DNA from: Holothuria scabra
Lineage: Eukaryota > Echinodermata > Holothuroidea > Aspidochirotida > Holothuriidae
Direction of reading: 5' to 3'
DNA: 64,000 nucleotides
Assembly: GCA_037179385.1 (NCBI GenBank)
Contig: CM074193.1
Coordinates: 38,279,846 to 38,343,845, forward strand
Shown piece after piece: positions 34,490-47,000 of this stretch; position 1 is the first letter of the stretch; each line of letters opens with the position of its first letter. The notes under the pieces are model-generated. The model did no database searches and was not told the origin of the DNA. It saw nothing but the letters and a program-made list of their open reading frames with translations. Position numbers and translations under genes: made by a program.

Positions 34490-35260
34490 GGGAGGGAGGG
34501 GTGACGGGATTCAACATATAGGTAACATCCTCGGTTGTTAATAAACTGAAACTATCATTCACCTCTTTTGGGTGTTGTAGGTTAGTGGGGGCCTTGCTAT
34601 GAACTGCGGTGAAGTGGTAAGGAGGGCGTAGGCCTTGTTAGGTTAATCTGGCCAATTTTTCCAAAACTTGTTTTGTTGGGGTCACGGGATCAAAGTACGC
34701 CAGAGTATATTTTCGGCCGAGTTTAATTTTATTCTCAGTTAAGAAGAATGCTATTTGAAAAAGTAGATTTGTCATTACGTTTGATAAGAACATTCACGAT
34801 GAAAATGAAATTATTAAATAATTTATATATAAAGTGTTGTTAAAGAAAGGGCAATGGAAATTTCAATAATTTAGTATACATAAAGTGTTGTCAAAGACAG
34901 CGTCATGGCGGATTTGGGCAGGTGGCCGGAGTCTAGATTTAAAAATGTTTGGACGAATGGGTCCTGTTTTATTTCTTTTTACAATGGGAATATCAGCTTT
35001 TCCTTTCGTAGTCAAGTTTTGTTTCATTCAGTGAAAGCACGTCTTTCATTTTTGTGCATCAAGATAAGTTAATTACATTCTCGCTTGGGTAGTTAATTTT
35101 TATTTCCCTCCCTGCCATGAAGGGATTCCGTGACTGTTTTTTCATATGAAAGTTTTGGGGCTGGTGTGTCAAAGTACACAGTGATGCCTAAACCTAAAGA
35201 AAATGTCTTTTATATAACATACGAAAGCTGTGGAAAATGAATTCAACCTGATCTGAGTAC
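34490..35260. other. No supported gene
   Basis: AT-rich and without convincing ORF, RNA gene or repeat end. Confidence 0.35.
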
Positions 35261-35265
35261 TTCTT

Positions 35266-35696
35266 CAGGCCCGTAGCCAGCCCATGTGGAGGGGTGGGTC
35301 TTTTCTCCAAGATGTGGACCTTTTTCCAAATACGGGGTCGGCTGTCACGTGCCGTAAGCATGGAGTTGCTAGGGATCCGGGGCATGCTTCCCCGGAAAAA
35401 TTTGAAATCTGCAGATCGTCTGCAATCTGGAACATTTTATAGGACTTTTGAACACAACAGAAGTCCTTTTCCCCAGGAATTCCACACAGTACACCACTTT
35501 TTGAGAAAAAAAAAATCATACATTTAACCTGAAAGGTTTTGACTTCCCGCTAAAAGTGAACGGAAATTCGTCCTCAATATGTCAAGATAAAAAAATATTA
35601 CATAGCTGACCCTTTTAACACAGGGCTGGCAAAATGGACCTCCCTCAAGTTGGGGTGGGTCGTTCGAACGCTCCGACCCTCCTAGCTACGGGCCTG
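35266..35696. mobile_element. 431-bp MITE with 12-bp TIR and TTCTT duplication
   Basis: Left end CAGGCCCGTAGC and right end GCTACGGGCCTG are perfect inverted repeats. TTCTT stands directly outside both ends (35261-35265 and 35697-35701). The interior has no transposase. Confidence 0.65.
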
Positions 35697-36295
35697 TTCT
35701 TTGTTCTGATTGTGACGATATCATCTCACAAATTACCGTCTATTTCTGTCCGGTACTTTTTTCGTTTCTTTGCTCAACAAAAGATTTCAATTGCCTGGCC
35801 GAGTTTAATGGAAAGTAAAAGAGAAATGCAATTAAAAGTTTCTTGTAGTTTTAATGATCAATAAGTGTGTTTTCCTGTTGAGAACGGAGCTAATTGGGTA
35901 CATTCGAGGATTGTATGAACGAGCAAATTTTGTCCCGTTTCATTTCACAGTCTAGCGCAATTCTTTATCTGATTATGGTCGAACATTCATTCGAAAATTG
36001 AAAGCCAGACTACAGTAGCAGACGGGGAATACACACAAGTAAACAGTGTCCAAACTTTGTGTTGGAAATATATTTTATTTGTTAATTTTCTGATCTCTTA
36101 CAATTTTTTCAATTAAGTTAATTTTGGTGATTTCAACATTTTCTGTAAACGTGGGTCCGGGCATTTTTGAAACAAATATTAACAAAGAAAGAGTTCTTAA
36201 TGGAGGCACTTCGGAATTTCATTAAAGAGCAGTTGGGAAAACCACACTGTATCTGTCTGGTGTCACAAACTGCAAATATCCGAATCTTCCCCTTT

Positions 36296-36358
36296 TCAGA
36301 GCGGGGGGGGGGGGGGGGGGGATGCAATCCCTTCCTAACCCCTGTATCTACGCCACTG
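36296..36358. repeat. G-rich end of the CAGTGGCGTAGCC-type repeat
   Basis: A run of about 18 G is followed by 'gatgcaatcccttcctaacc' and the terminal TCTACGCCACTG. Related ends stand at 860, 19629 and 20266. Confidence 0.4.
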
Positions 36359-36389
36359 ACACTAAAATCAATAGTTATCTTTCTCTTAT

Positions 36390-36600
36390 AGAGTGAGCAG
36401 TGTGACTTCACCCCATTAGAGTGTACATTCACTCCAAGAAGAGTGAAATATCCTCCAAAAGAGCAATGTTTCACTCATGATGGAGTGCCTACAGTGATCA
36501 CTCTTTTAAAAAGAGTGATCTTAGCAGGCACTCGCGGTAGAGTGAATGTTGCCCAATTGGATTGAACCTCTTGGAGTTCACTCGAAGAACGAGTAGCTAG
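36390..36600. mobile_element. Partial GAGTGAA-repeat (CACTCT-type) element
   Basis: Many inverted GAGTGAA/TTCACTC words, as in 45410-45774, 46033-46456 and 51162-51521, but clear termini are missing. A more decayed relative lies at about 39545-39815. Confidence 0.45.
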
Positions 36601-37670
36601 TAACTCCCTGCGTCAATGTAATTTACATTCAAAATTCTCTACTTTTATTAGAAGTTTCCAGTTTATTTAAAAGGGTTTAAATGGATGTGATACAAATTTT
36701 ACAAATTTTTAAAAATGTTACATGGAAAGTCCTCATACCGATGTCAAATTCAAGGTAAGCACAAATTAAGAATAACTTAAAAAAGCAAAGGAAACAATGC
36801 GTTTCTCTTCGCTGTGAGAACGTGGTTAACTCGCTTGCGTCGAGCTCATTTTTGCCACACATGCGGGGGTATAATGATGTTAAATTGCTTACATCTCGAG
36901 TATTCCCAGTCCGATTTGAATGGAAATTTCCCCAAATTGAATAAAGTTTGTTCCCCTAGCACATGTTAAAAGTTTTGTTTGCTCTAACTCTCCCTTTTAT
37001 TAGCGAATTTATTTCTTGAGAGGTGAAGCATTTCGTGTTACCGCTTTTGCAGCGTTTTTAATTCGGCTAGGAGTTAAAATATGTCACGTCTTAGTTGATC
37101 TTACCATTCAATGACCTCTTTTCGGCATGTTTAATTGTCTTTAGAATAACGCACTGAATAAAAAATGATTCAATTTTATTAAAATGGCAATTGACTTTCA
37201 AAGGATCCAAATCAAGTTTAAACTTATCTTACACTTTTGACCCAGCATTGGTACCTTTCGCATTGAATTAACACAGTAATGGTAAAATTAAAAACACTTT
37301 TTGATCTGTATGACCTACATATATAGTTGTTAGAGATTTTAAACTCGTCCTTTAAAGAAAAAAATTATAAAATATCATACAAAATGATACGGGCCTTCAG
37401 CAGAAAGCATTTTTTTTTATTATATTGGTCACTTTTGACCCACTCCTTCATGTCTTGGATTTTGTTAATATGAAATTCAGAATATTTTTTGATCTGCATC
37501 TATTAGTGTTTCAAAAGTTGATAGTAGTTTGTAAAGTGGACATTTCATTCCGAAATTCGCTGTCTACGATTAACATAACGTCACCTGACATTTGCATTCA
37601 ATTACTGCAACTGACGGAGATGAGCTTACAAGGGGAAATGTAGTCACGCCGACTGTACAAACACAGTTGT
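36600..37670. other. No supported gene
   Basis: AT-rich. The block at 36893-36940 'tctcgag...gtccgatttgaatggaaatttc' also occurs at 392-422, so part is a dispersed repeat. Nothing else recognised. Confidence 0.35.
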
Positions 37671-37676
37671 AAACCT

Positions 37677-37932
37677 TTAAGAAGGAAATTCAGTCACCAT
37701 CACTTAAAGTAGTGCAGTAGACTGTTCTGTTAAATGATTGGCTGTTGAAAGTCATGTGACAACACTTTATCTCTTCAAATGTGAAATTTAGTAGATGTAG
37801 GCGAACTGCTTGGTTTACCTTATATTGAAGTCATAAAATACGACGAAATGTGCTAAAATGAGAAATCAGAAGGAAATTGTGACATGCAGGTGTTGCTTCA
37901 AAATGAGTTTGGCGACTGCTCTCGAACTTTAA
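37677..37932. mobile_element. TTAA MITE, family 2
   Basis: 256 bp bounded by TTAA on both sides. Same block order as 26442-26703, including 'gtagtgcagtagactgttctgtt' and 'cttcaaatgtgaaattta'. A shorter, decayed copy follows at about 38107-38310. Confidence 0.6.
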
Positions 37933-38359
37933 GTAGTAACCTTGGAGCTCTATAGGGGGCAGGGAAAAAACTCAGATAAAATAAGGTCGGTTGAGAAACG
38001 ATAGAAGAAAAAGAAAAAGGAACTCAAGAAGAAAAAATCAGGGAAGGATTGAAGAAATATAAGGGAGAAAGTAAAAAAAAAGGGAGTGCTAAACGGAGAC
38101 TTTAATTTAAAGGGGAAAAGCATTCACCCCAACTGAAAGTAGTGTAGTAGACTTTCCTGTTTCATGACTGGCCATTCACGGTCACGTGGCAACATTTTTG
38201 TTGCCCAAATGTGAAATTACTTGGTACTAACTGCTTGGTGTGCCTTGAATAGGCAATATTGAAGTTCGCAAATATTATGAAACTTACATAACGGAGAATT
38301 GTGAGATTTGAAATTGTGCACCACCCTCTCAAATGTGTCAGCTGTTTCATTAACAATTT

Positions 38360-39955
38360 TATTTGACCAGCTTCGAAATCGATTCAATCTTTTTGATCTT
38401 TTCCCACCTCCAATCCCCTGCAACCGATTGACAAAGCTCAAAACGGATCAGTTCTAATCATTTTGGAATCTTAACACATTCTATTGAATATTTTCATATT
38501 TATCCCGCAGTGTTTCATGCTTGATTAAAATTCGTTCTCAATATGATGTAGCATTTTTAAAGTAAAGACAGGTTAAAAAATAGAAAAGGACATGAAACCA
38601 AAATATGAAAGGATAAAAATTCTAGCGTTTCTATTCCAAACGTTTTGATTGATTGTAAGGAGACTTGAATTAGCGTTGTCTACTTTAATCTATCATGTCA
38701 ATGCATAGTCTTATTCAAGGGGTCATTACACGTTTTCTCTACTGTCATGAGCAAAATCGAGGGCGGGCTTCCAAGTTGACAATTTGGCAAGGAAATTTCT
38801 TTACAGTACCGTGATAACCTGATCATGCTCACCGATCGCCGATCATGCCGTAGAGAGAAAATAGAGGGCGTACTCAAACAGAATGGCGCATTCTGTGCTT
38901 ACTAATGTGTAAGGGTGTTGATCATGACTAATCAAAGCCGAGTAGTTCAAGACCGATCTTAATCAGTGATAAATCAAACAACTTTTATAAAAAGAAAATA
39001 AGAAAAAGAAAAGATTCAAAACTCCCTTGCTTTTGGAGTACTTTATTTCCATATTGGTTCTTATTTATGAATTTTGTTTATTTATTGATAAATCAAATTG
39101 CCAAACGAAAAGGAAGTGAGAAAAATCTTTGATAGTTATCAGTATTTTCTTTCAAAAAATTTGCATGATGATAAGCATTAAATGAAGATTTGCATTTTAA
39201 GCAGGGATGTGTTACCTATCCCTGCACGAAGTAAAACTTTTTGGATGAGGGAATCCGAGTTTCAATTGAAAATCGTTTCAGTTTAAAATGTACCTCAAGT
39301 CAAAAATTTTAAAAAACTGTATATTACAGTTCATGAAAAATGAATCCAAGCAGTCCTACCACCATCTTCGAAGGAAATTACTTAGCTGAGATACAAAATG
39401 TTGAAGTTGATTTACACAGTTGAAAATGGTACGTTGTGCAATAAGTTGTGATGTCATTGTTGTACTATACTCAAATAATGGTAGTCTTTGTATTTCTTTG
39501 TTTTTCCTCAAAGTGACTTCACCTGCATGCACTAATATTTTATAGCACTCTTACTCTTTTGGGGGATGTAATAAATTCAGCCCTCTCTGTGCAACATGCT
39601 ACCTAAAGCCGTGAATGACATTCAGTTCAAAAAGAGTATACTACCAGAAGGAGTTAATTTCACACGGACTCGGAGTGGAGGGACATTTCACTACAAACAA
39701 ACGGATAATTTCATTCCTTCGAGTGAAATATCGCTCTTTTCGGGCCGACCTCCATCCATTTACTTAATTACAAGATCTGAAGATATACTCAATATGAATT
39801 TACTGTTCAAGTGAGAGGAAGTCTGATCCAATAAGAATTAAATATTTTGCTCACATACTGAAATAAGAAACTTTTTGCCCGAATCATTTCTTCCTATATT
39901 TTGATATTAGTTTATAATCTGAAGTGTATTCAAAGGGACTCGTTGAGTTAATAAA
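38360..39955. other. No supported gene
   Basis: Only short AT-rich open frames. A decayed GAGTGAA-type repeat lies near 39545-39815. Confidence 0.35.
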
Positions 39956-39961
39956 GATCAC

Positions 39962-40289
39962 TTAAAGGAAGTGTTTAAGCCGGGTACAACCACGTGAAAA
40001 TGCTTATAATTAGCATAATCAATCTAGTTTTGTAACCAATAGTTACGGGGAAAAATAATTCTCTAGTGACCTGACTTGTGAATGATTGGAAAAAGCGTCT
40101 GTCCACAAGGAGCCTATTTGAAAATCGAATTGGGCCTTAAAGTACTCACTCATAACACATTAATTTGTATTTAGGGTATTGCGGTTGTCTAAGTGTGATC
40201 ATTTGGTATTGGTTTCTGAAGAGAACTTAACAGCTTTGGGAAAATTCGTCGAATTTTATGAACCAACTCAATGAGCTGAGCTGCTTTAA
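39962..40289. mobile_element. TTAA MITE, family 3
   Basis: Bounded by TTAAAGGAAGTG and GAGCTGCTTTAA. It aligns along its length with about 47066-47414 (shared 'gaaaatgctt', 'gtgctcactcac', 'ttgtctaag', 'ccaactcaatgagc'). Confidence 0.5.
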
Positions 40290-40904
40290 CCCAGCTGTAG
40301 ACGTTTTACCCGTCACGACATTGTGAAAGACCGAAGGCCCACCAATGGAGGCAATTGCGTGTCATTGGCATCACGCACCGGCATGTTCAGGCAGCTGGTC
40401 TGTGTCGTATACTTGAAGTTAGCCCAAGCATAGGCTACGCAAACAAGTCCTATACAAGGGTGTTCGATATCTACCTGATGCTGGCAGCGTGCCATCATTT
40501 GTCATGGTGCACTAAAGTCATACGACAATTCGTCTTGTCTCTCCATTGGGAGCGACGTGCCCCTGATGGAACACATATGAACGTTTAAAATAAATCTAAC
40601 GGGAGATTCAGCTTAGTAAAGTCACGATCGGTTTATGGTTGCGTTAACTCGGTGGTCCAATACGCATGTCCAGAGTTGTGCAAGCTTATTCATAAGTCAT
40701 TCCTAGCAAACATCACTTTGATTTAAAATAATAAAAGAAATGAAATTTCGTTCAATACCGTATATAATCACGTAAAGACAAAACTATTCCAAAAGCTTAC
40801 TGATATGACTGAATTTATGCATCATAACGTAGCCTGGGTTTCATGAAACAACCGAAGTTGAGGATTATTAATTGATTAATCACCGTATGAAAATGGAGGT
40901 AATG

Positions 40905-41035
40905 CATGTCAAGGCCAGTGAGCCACAACTGGAAAAATGCCGTGGCCGGGTTGACTTGAGCCGCATGGTTGGAAACTGGACCGTAAAATTCTATCTAACT
41001 AACTAAATAACTAACTAACTCATAGTATGAATGGA
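40905..41035 (+). mobile_element. SINE family A tail
   Basis: Shares 'cagtgagccacaactggaaaaa', 'gccgtggccgggttgactt' and the (ctaa)n tail with 41190-41310 and 55935-56025. The tRNA-like head is missing. Confidence 0.5.
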
Positions 41036-41059
41036 CATAATGGTTCCTTATTAGATTCC

Positions 41060-41310
41060 AACATATTAGAGAATCAAATTTGCAGTCGCAAAGGAAGTTG
41101 GGAGTTCGAGTGCTGGCTGGGTCATACCGAAGACTTTTAAAACGCAACCTATACTGCCATTGCGTTTGGTGCTCGGCATAAGCGATGGGGTAGGGAAAAT
41201 TGGTAGTCAGTGAGCCACAACTTGAAAAAAGGCCGTGGCCGGGTTGACTTAACCAATTAGTTGGAAAATGTGCCGTAAAACTCTATCTTACTGACTAACT
41301 AACCTTATTA
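41060..41310 (+). mobile_element. SINE family A, nearly full length
   Basis: A degenerate head with the B-box-like 'gggagttcgagtgctgg', then 'gggtcataccgaagacttttaaaac', the 'agtgagccacaactt' body and a 'ctaactaac' tail. Confidence 0.5.
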
Positions 41311-41833
41311 TCATTTCTTTGGGAAATAGACATAAATGGAACCGACACAGTGTTACTCCAGGATTTCAAAAATGGCCGCGGCAAACTTAGGGCAAACGAA
41401 ATGCTTCATGCAAATTAAAACCTATTTTTTCGCTCACAGTTCTTGTTGATGAACTACAGTTGGGTCCATGCACGTTAGGGTCCCCGTTGGGATCCATAAG
41501 AACGTCCTCTTGAGATCCAGTGGTGAAACGTTGACTGAGAGGTTTGACAGGATAGGTAAATTTGGTTTGGAGGCAGGGGGGGGGGGGCATTTGGGGAGTA
41601 AAGGTTCTAACCAGCGGAGAAGGTTCGGTTCTGACTGGGGCAAATTGTTGCCGCATCACCCCACCCATCATAATTGAGGAAGACTTGTTGATCATAACGT
41701 CTTCCACTGCGAAGAGAAATATAAAGAGTGTAAAGAGCCTCAGGCAGGACACCACAAGACTTAGAAATGGTCGAGACGGGACCACGTGAGTACTGTTTAA
41801 ATATCGGCTCGAAATGAGCCACACGAGGACACC

Positions 41834-41909
41834 ATGGACCGTTCATTCTATTTCGATGTCGTCATTCTTATCATCGCTTGGTATTCGTTGACGTTTTCTG
41901 AAGGGAAAG
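41834..41909 (+). CDS. Candidate first exon encoding a signal peptide
   Basis: ATG in a good context (acaccATGG) opens MDRSFYFDVVILIIAWYSLT and ends ...FSEGK at a donor AAAG|GTAAAA in phase 1. A short charged start, a hydrophobic core and a small/polar end are what a secretory leader looks like. No matching downstream exon was proved. The plus-strand frame at about 43235-43424 (…KNQTITVIRPPNT…) is a weak possibility. It could be chance. Confidence 0.3.
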
Positions 41910-42099
41910 GTAAAATAATCAATTGAAACATTTAAGAACAACTCTGCAATCGGCGAAATCGTTATTTAAAGTAGTGCATTGACATGTAGAATGTAACAAA
42001 CAAAACTGCATATCACACAAAATATACTCCAAAATTGCGCTTGTCTGCTTTTCATTTTTGGTTATCGATTCTTCCATTATTGTTGATAAAGGTTCATTT

Positions 42100-43700
42100 A
42101 GCACACTTGTTGTTCAGCAGATACTTTCTACATCCTTTCACACTCTAATTTCGGATTCACCATTTCTTCCTCTCTTATCAGTCAAGTAGCCAGAATTTAG
42201 TCAAATATGGGGGCGAGACCGGGAGACAGACGGTCTAAGCTCGTCGCCACAAATGTTGGTGCAAAGCGGACAGAAACTGGCAAAAAGTGCATTACATTCA
42301 GATCGTTGCTGTAAATAGCAGGCACTTTCCTAACCATTTACTTCAATCATAGAAATAGGGAACATGCTAACGATCTTGTTTAAAAAAGGAGAAAAAACAC
42401 TAAAAGTCAAACACTCGCTCAAGGATAAGGTCGCTGCCGGCTTTGATCTTCTTTAGCTATACGCCCGAATCTCACAATTCAGTTTCGAATTAAAACTTCC
42501 AATGTTATTCTACTGTCAAAATGGTGACCAAGTGTTTCTCTTAACACATTTAATACACCTATTCCTCCCTGCGAAGGGAATCGAGGTCGCTCTTCCAACA
42601 TTTTGCCATTGAGAGCTTCCGAAGGATAAGGGAAATAGAAGGCGTACAATGCACTGCAGTTGTAAATATTTTACCCACAAGGGTTCGAGAGTCCTAGCTG
42701 CCTAGGATCTTGAACCAGGGGCGTCGATTACGTTTGAGGATTGGGGAAAAAATTTCCCAGTAACCGGAACAATGGATCATGTCTCTAACCGAATTCGTGT
42801 ATAAGCTTTATATGATAAAATAATGATATGAGTGTTGCTCAAAGTTTACATTTCTTTTGTTAACACTATATTAGTTATCTCTTACTTACTCATTAGATAG
42901 TAAATGGTTTGTTAATTGATAGTGATGATTTTCAAGGCAATTTACACTTCAAAAATACAATCTTCAGGACATACTTAACTTAAAATTGTCCTTGAAATAA
43001 AGATTGCATAAACAAAGGATATCATTTGCTAAATATGGCATGTCCTTCTTTAAACATCAAACGATTTGCATATTGAGTTCAATTTTTATGCATGCAAGTG
43101 CAAGTCACAAATTACCATGAAAAATGGTTTTCTTGGTTTGTAAGGCTTTTCACATCAAATAACCAACTGTTTCATTTTCATGTCCCACGACTTTCAAAGC
43201 TACAAATAATTTTTCTCACGTTCTCCCGACTCTCTGGCAAAGAGCCGTTCGGTAAAAACCAAACTATAACTGTTATACGTCCGCCGAATACTATACACAA
43301 CGCAAAAAATGATGATATTGAAATGTTGACCTCTGCAAACAAAATCTTAGCAGTTAACCTATCAAAGGAACCTCCATCAAACTTAAGGCAAAACAGCGCT
43401 ATGTACGATATAATGATAATATGAGAGACTCATATGACAGTTTAGTATAACTTATATAACTGCGATATAAGTCGCTTATATTTAAATGCCCTTTTTGAGC
43501 GTTTTCTTTTCTCAGGTTCCGCTGTTGCTCTATAGACGTCATTATTGACGCTCCAAAGCCCAGTTACACTACACTGAATTCAGATTTGTGTGTTTTTATT
43601 AAATCACTTCCTTCTATAGTTGAAAAGAACCCAGAATTTGTCAAACTGTGTAAACATACGATTTGCATCGTAAGACTACGAAATATAAATTTAAGTCTAT
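42100..43700. other. No firmly supported gene
   Basis: A 110-codon plus frame at 43092-43424 has no recognised domain. No repeat ends were seen. Confidence 0.3.
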
Positions 43701-43706
43701 TATTTC

Positions 43707-43781
43707 GTGACGTCACATGGATAGACGGCTTTTATCCGACAACAGGTGTCCGATAAAAGCCGTTCGGTGATGTGACGTTAC
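43707..43781. repeat. 75-bp long-stem palindrome
   Basis: Inner arms ACGGCTTTTATCCGAC and GTCCGATAAAAGCCGT (one mismatch) flank the 7-base loop aacaggt. Outer arms GTGACGTCACAT and ATGTGACGTTAC extend the stem. It could extrude as a cruciform or fold as RNA. Confidence 0.6.
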
Positions 43782-44071
43782 GGACCAATCCGGTAACATT
43801 TAATTTTCCTAGGCCTTTGATACAAATTATAAAATAATAAAAATAATTTTAATAAAAATATCACAAAAATTCTGATCGGAATCTGATCGGCCAAATTCGT
43901 TGAAGTGTTCCCCATATAGACGCACCTATAGCTGTGATTAGCGTGTCCTCAAATTTTCATGTCATTTGTAAAGGTTAGACCACCACATTATTTGAAGACT
44001 GAAGGGCTACAAACCCATATGAAACAAGCTTATATCGTTTATCATTTACAACTATTTTAAAAATGATAACG

Positions 44072-47000
44072 TTACCTTGATAATTGTTCTGCTTCAGCAA
44101 TCGTTTCTGGAAGAGGAATTCCCTTTGTTTCTGGGAGTAAGCACACTAAACCGCTTGAAATAAAACAAGCGACAACAAACAAAACCAGAGGAAGTGGGGC
44201 CCATGTATCTGACAAGATTAAGATTACCGGACAAAGTATTCCTGCTACCCAAGATGTCAATGAACATATTCCCATTGTCATCCCTCTGTAGGAAAACAAA
44301 AACATGTCGTATAGCGGAGGTTGGTAAAAGCAAAAGTTAAGCACGCTTTGCATTTTAAGAATAAATATTAGCCTAACTGGACACCAAAATGCTTGAGAAT
44401 CTTTTAAGAATCCTATTCGAACGGATGAAGGACGAAGGAAAATAATACTGTCGAAAGGGGGCATTTCCTTGCTCTAAGCTACCGTACGTCCCACGAATAA
44501 GCACTTCTTAAAAGTATAATTTTTATGATGTTTTTCAACACGTTGATCTTTTTTGACTTCGCGTGACCTTTGCACCATACAAAAATGTTTTGCATTCTTT
44601 CAGTGTTTTGAAAATTACGTTTTATTATTAAGTAAGACGTACCCTTATAAAACTATGTCGCTCAAGTTCTGATTAGAGTGTGCACGCTTACGTCATTGGT
44701 TGGAATTGGTTTGCAAAGAGCATGCGCAAGAACACATGCGTGTATATATTTGGTGTGGCGCGTGTTAACACTTAAGCGATTGCACGCAGAAAGCAGACGC
44801 ATTGAAATCTACCTTTCATTGTAAGAACAGTGCATGCAAGCGCGCCTATAACTCAAGATTTTGAGGCCCAGCCGTGACGACATTCGTTTACAAACACTTG
44901 AAATACCTTGCCTGTGGCAAACAGTGTGAAAGCATGGTAGAATGCGATTTTTCTTTTTTTTTTGAGGGGGTGGGGGGCTTTTTGGCATGGCAATGTGTGT
45001 TTTTATTGAGTGTTTTATTCGAATTTTTCGAAGTAATATGGTTTGACTTGCATTACCACATGCTTAATATGTGGCAATGTGGAGGGGGTGGGCGACATGA
45101 AGAAAAAAGTGACATTCAGGCAGAAAAAAAGTGAGGTCTTGTGAGTCAAATTGGTTTCAACTCCATCACATGTGTCCACAACTCAATGCCTCACTTTTCC
45201 ATAATTTATTTAAATAAACTACACTTTGACCCATGCATATGGTTAGGGGGATTCACATGTGGTAATGCGGTTTTGAATCGGTACAGTATGGGATTACACC
45301 ATAAGAAAGATCGTATAATATGGTTTGATTTTTACTAAATTGTAGGATAACCTTGTTTCCAAAAGCTTCATCATCAGTTCAGAATAACCAAAGTATTTGG
45401 TGAGACATACACTCTAAAAAGAAACCTGTGAACTTAATCCCTCTCTAATAAGGGAGTTGTCAGGGACAACTTGCCCTGACAACTCCCTGCTATGGTGGAG
45501 TGAAAAGCTTCAGGTCAAACCAGTAGAGTGTTAGTTCACTCCAAGAAGAGTAAAATTCACTTCATGAAGAGTGAAAATTCACTCATAACGAGTGCCCGAG
45601 GGATCACTCTTATTATAACAGTGGTCCCCCAGGGAACTCCATCAAGTGGGAAGATTTGCTTTTTTGGAAAGAATTTCACTGTTCTTGGAATGAATTTCTG
45701 CCCTTTTAGAGTGAACTTCATGTTCACTTTTCTTTTCTAACGAGTGAAGTTTCAGTCTGATCACTTTTCGAGTGTAGAAATAGCAGGCACGGAAAGACTG
45801 TCAAGCAAACGATAACAAGTATTATAAGCAAATAGTGTTTAGCATAGAATAAAGATAATTTAAGTAACTTTATATCCCGGGCCTTCAAAGATTCTCCCAC
45901 ATCAAAACAGAATCCACTGCGTTTTGATCACCGACAACAAATTCTCTGTCTCCAAAATTCGGAGCGTTTATCGAAAATTTCCATAGGATTGCTATTAAAA
46001 AAATTGATGTCCCGGCCCGTCAGCTAAACGCACACTCTAAAATCAAAAGAGGGAACTTAGTCACTCTATTATAGAGTGAAAAGTTGAATTAGAGTGTTAA
46101 TTCACTCCACAGAGAGTGAAATTCACTCAAGAAATAGAGGCTTCAAGACTCACTCTTATGTGATTGTCTGCAATTATCACCCTTTTTAAAAGTGTAATCA
46201 CTGCAGACACTCCATAAAGAATGAAACTTCGCTCTTTTGGAGGGAATACTGCTTAATTTCGGAGTGAGTTTTACTACTGTTTCACTCTCTAATAGAGTGA
46301 AAAGTATGAATTCACTCGATTAGAGTGCTAATTCAAAGCAAGAATTTTTGGAGTGAATTTCACTATTCTTGGAGTCAACTGCCACTCTGATGGAGTGAAT
46401 TCACACTTTTGGTCCTGACAGAGAGTGAACGGGTTCACCCTTTTGACCTTAGAGTATGCGGTTAGCTGATGGTACACCAATTCTTCCCAGGGTGTTAGAG
46501 TACAACACTTCAAATTTCAATTGGTGTGAACGTATACCCTAACGTAGTATCTAACGCTACGTAGTTTTACTTTCAAAGAAGTCTTAGAACGCAATCATAC
46601 GATTTTATAATTAAAACTAAATTGGGCAAAGATCCCTTGTATGCATGCCGTAACTCAGTACACTAACATTCAATAACTCACCAATAATAAGTAATCGAAC
46701 ATCAGAAAGAAAGGAAGGGGACTGGCCAGGAAGATTTATTGATGACAAGTTCAGCTTGTGATCATTAATTAAGGGTTAGAGGGTCTCAATGGTTTGATAT
46801 TCATAACTTAAAGGTCAAGAGCAATCGCCCCAAGCTTATTTTCAAGCAACAGCTCAATATCACAATTTTCGTCTTACTTCTCTTCAAAGTATCTTTTATC
46901 ATATTTTATGACTTCAATATAATATTTAAGGTGAAACAGGCATTTAATTTTAGTAAATTGAAAGTATGAAGAGGAAAAAATATTGTCAAATGACCCTCAA

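Noticed and set aside
43092..43424. 110-codon plus frame as downstream exon of the 41834 signal-peptide exon
   Set aside because: No acceptor in the needed phase could be shown and no domain is recognised; left only as a weak possibility.
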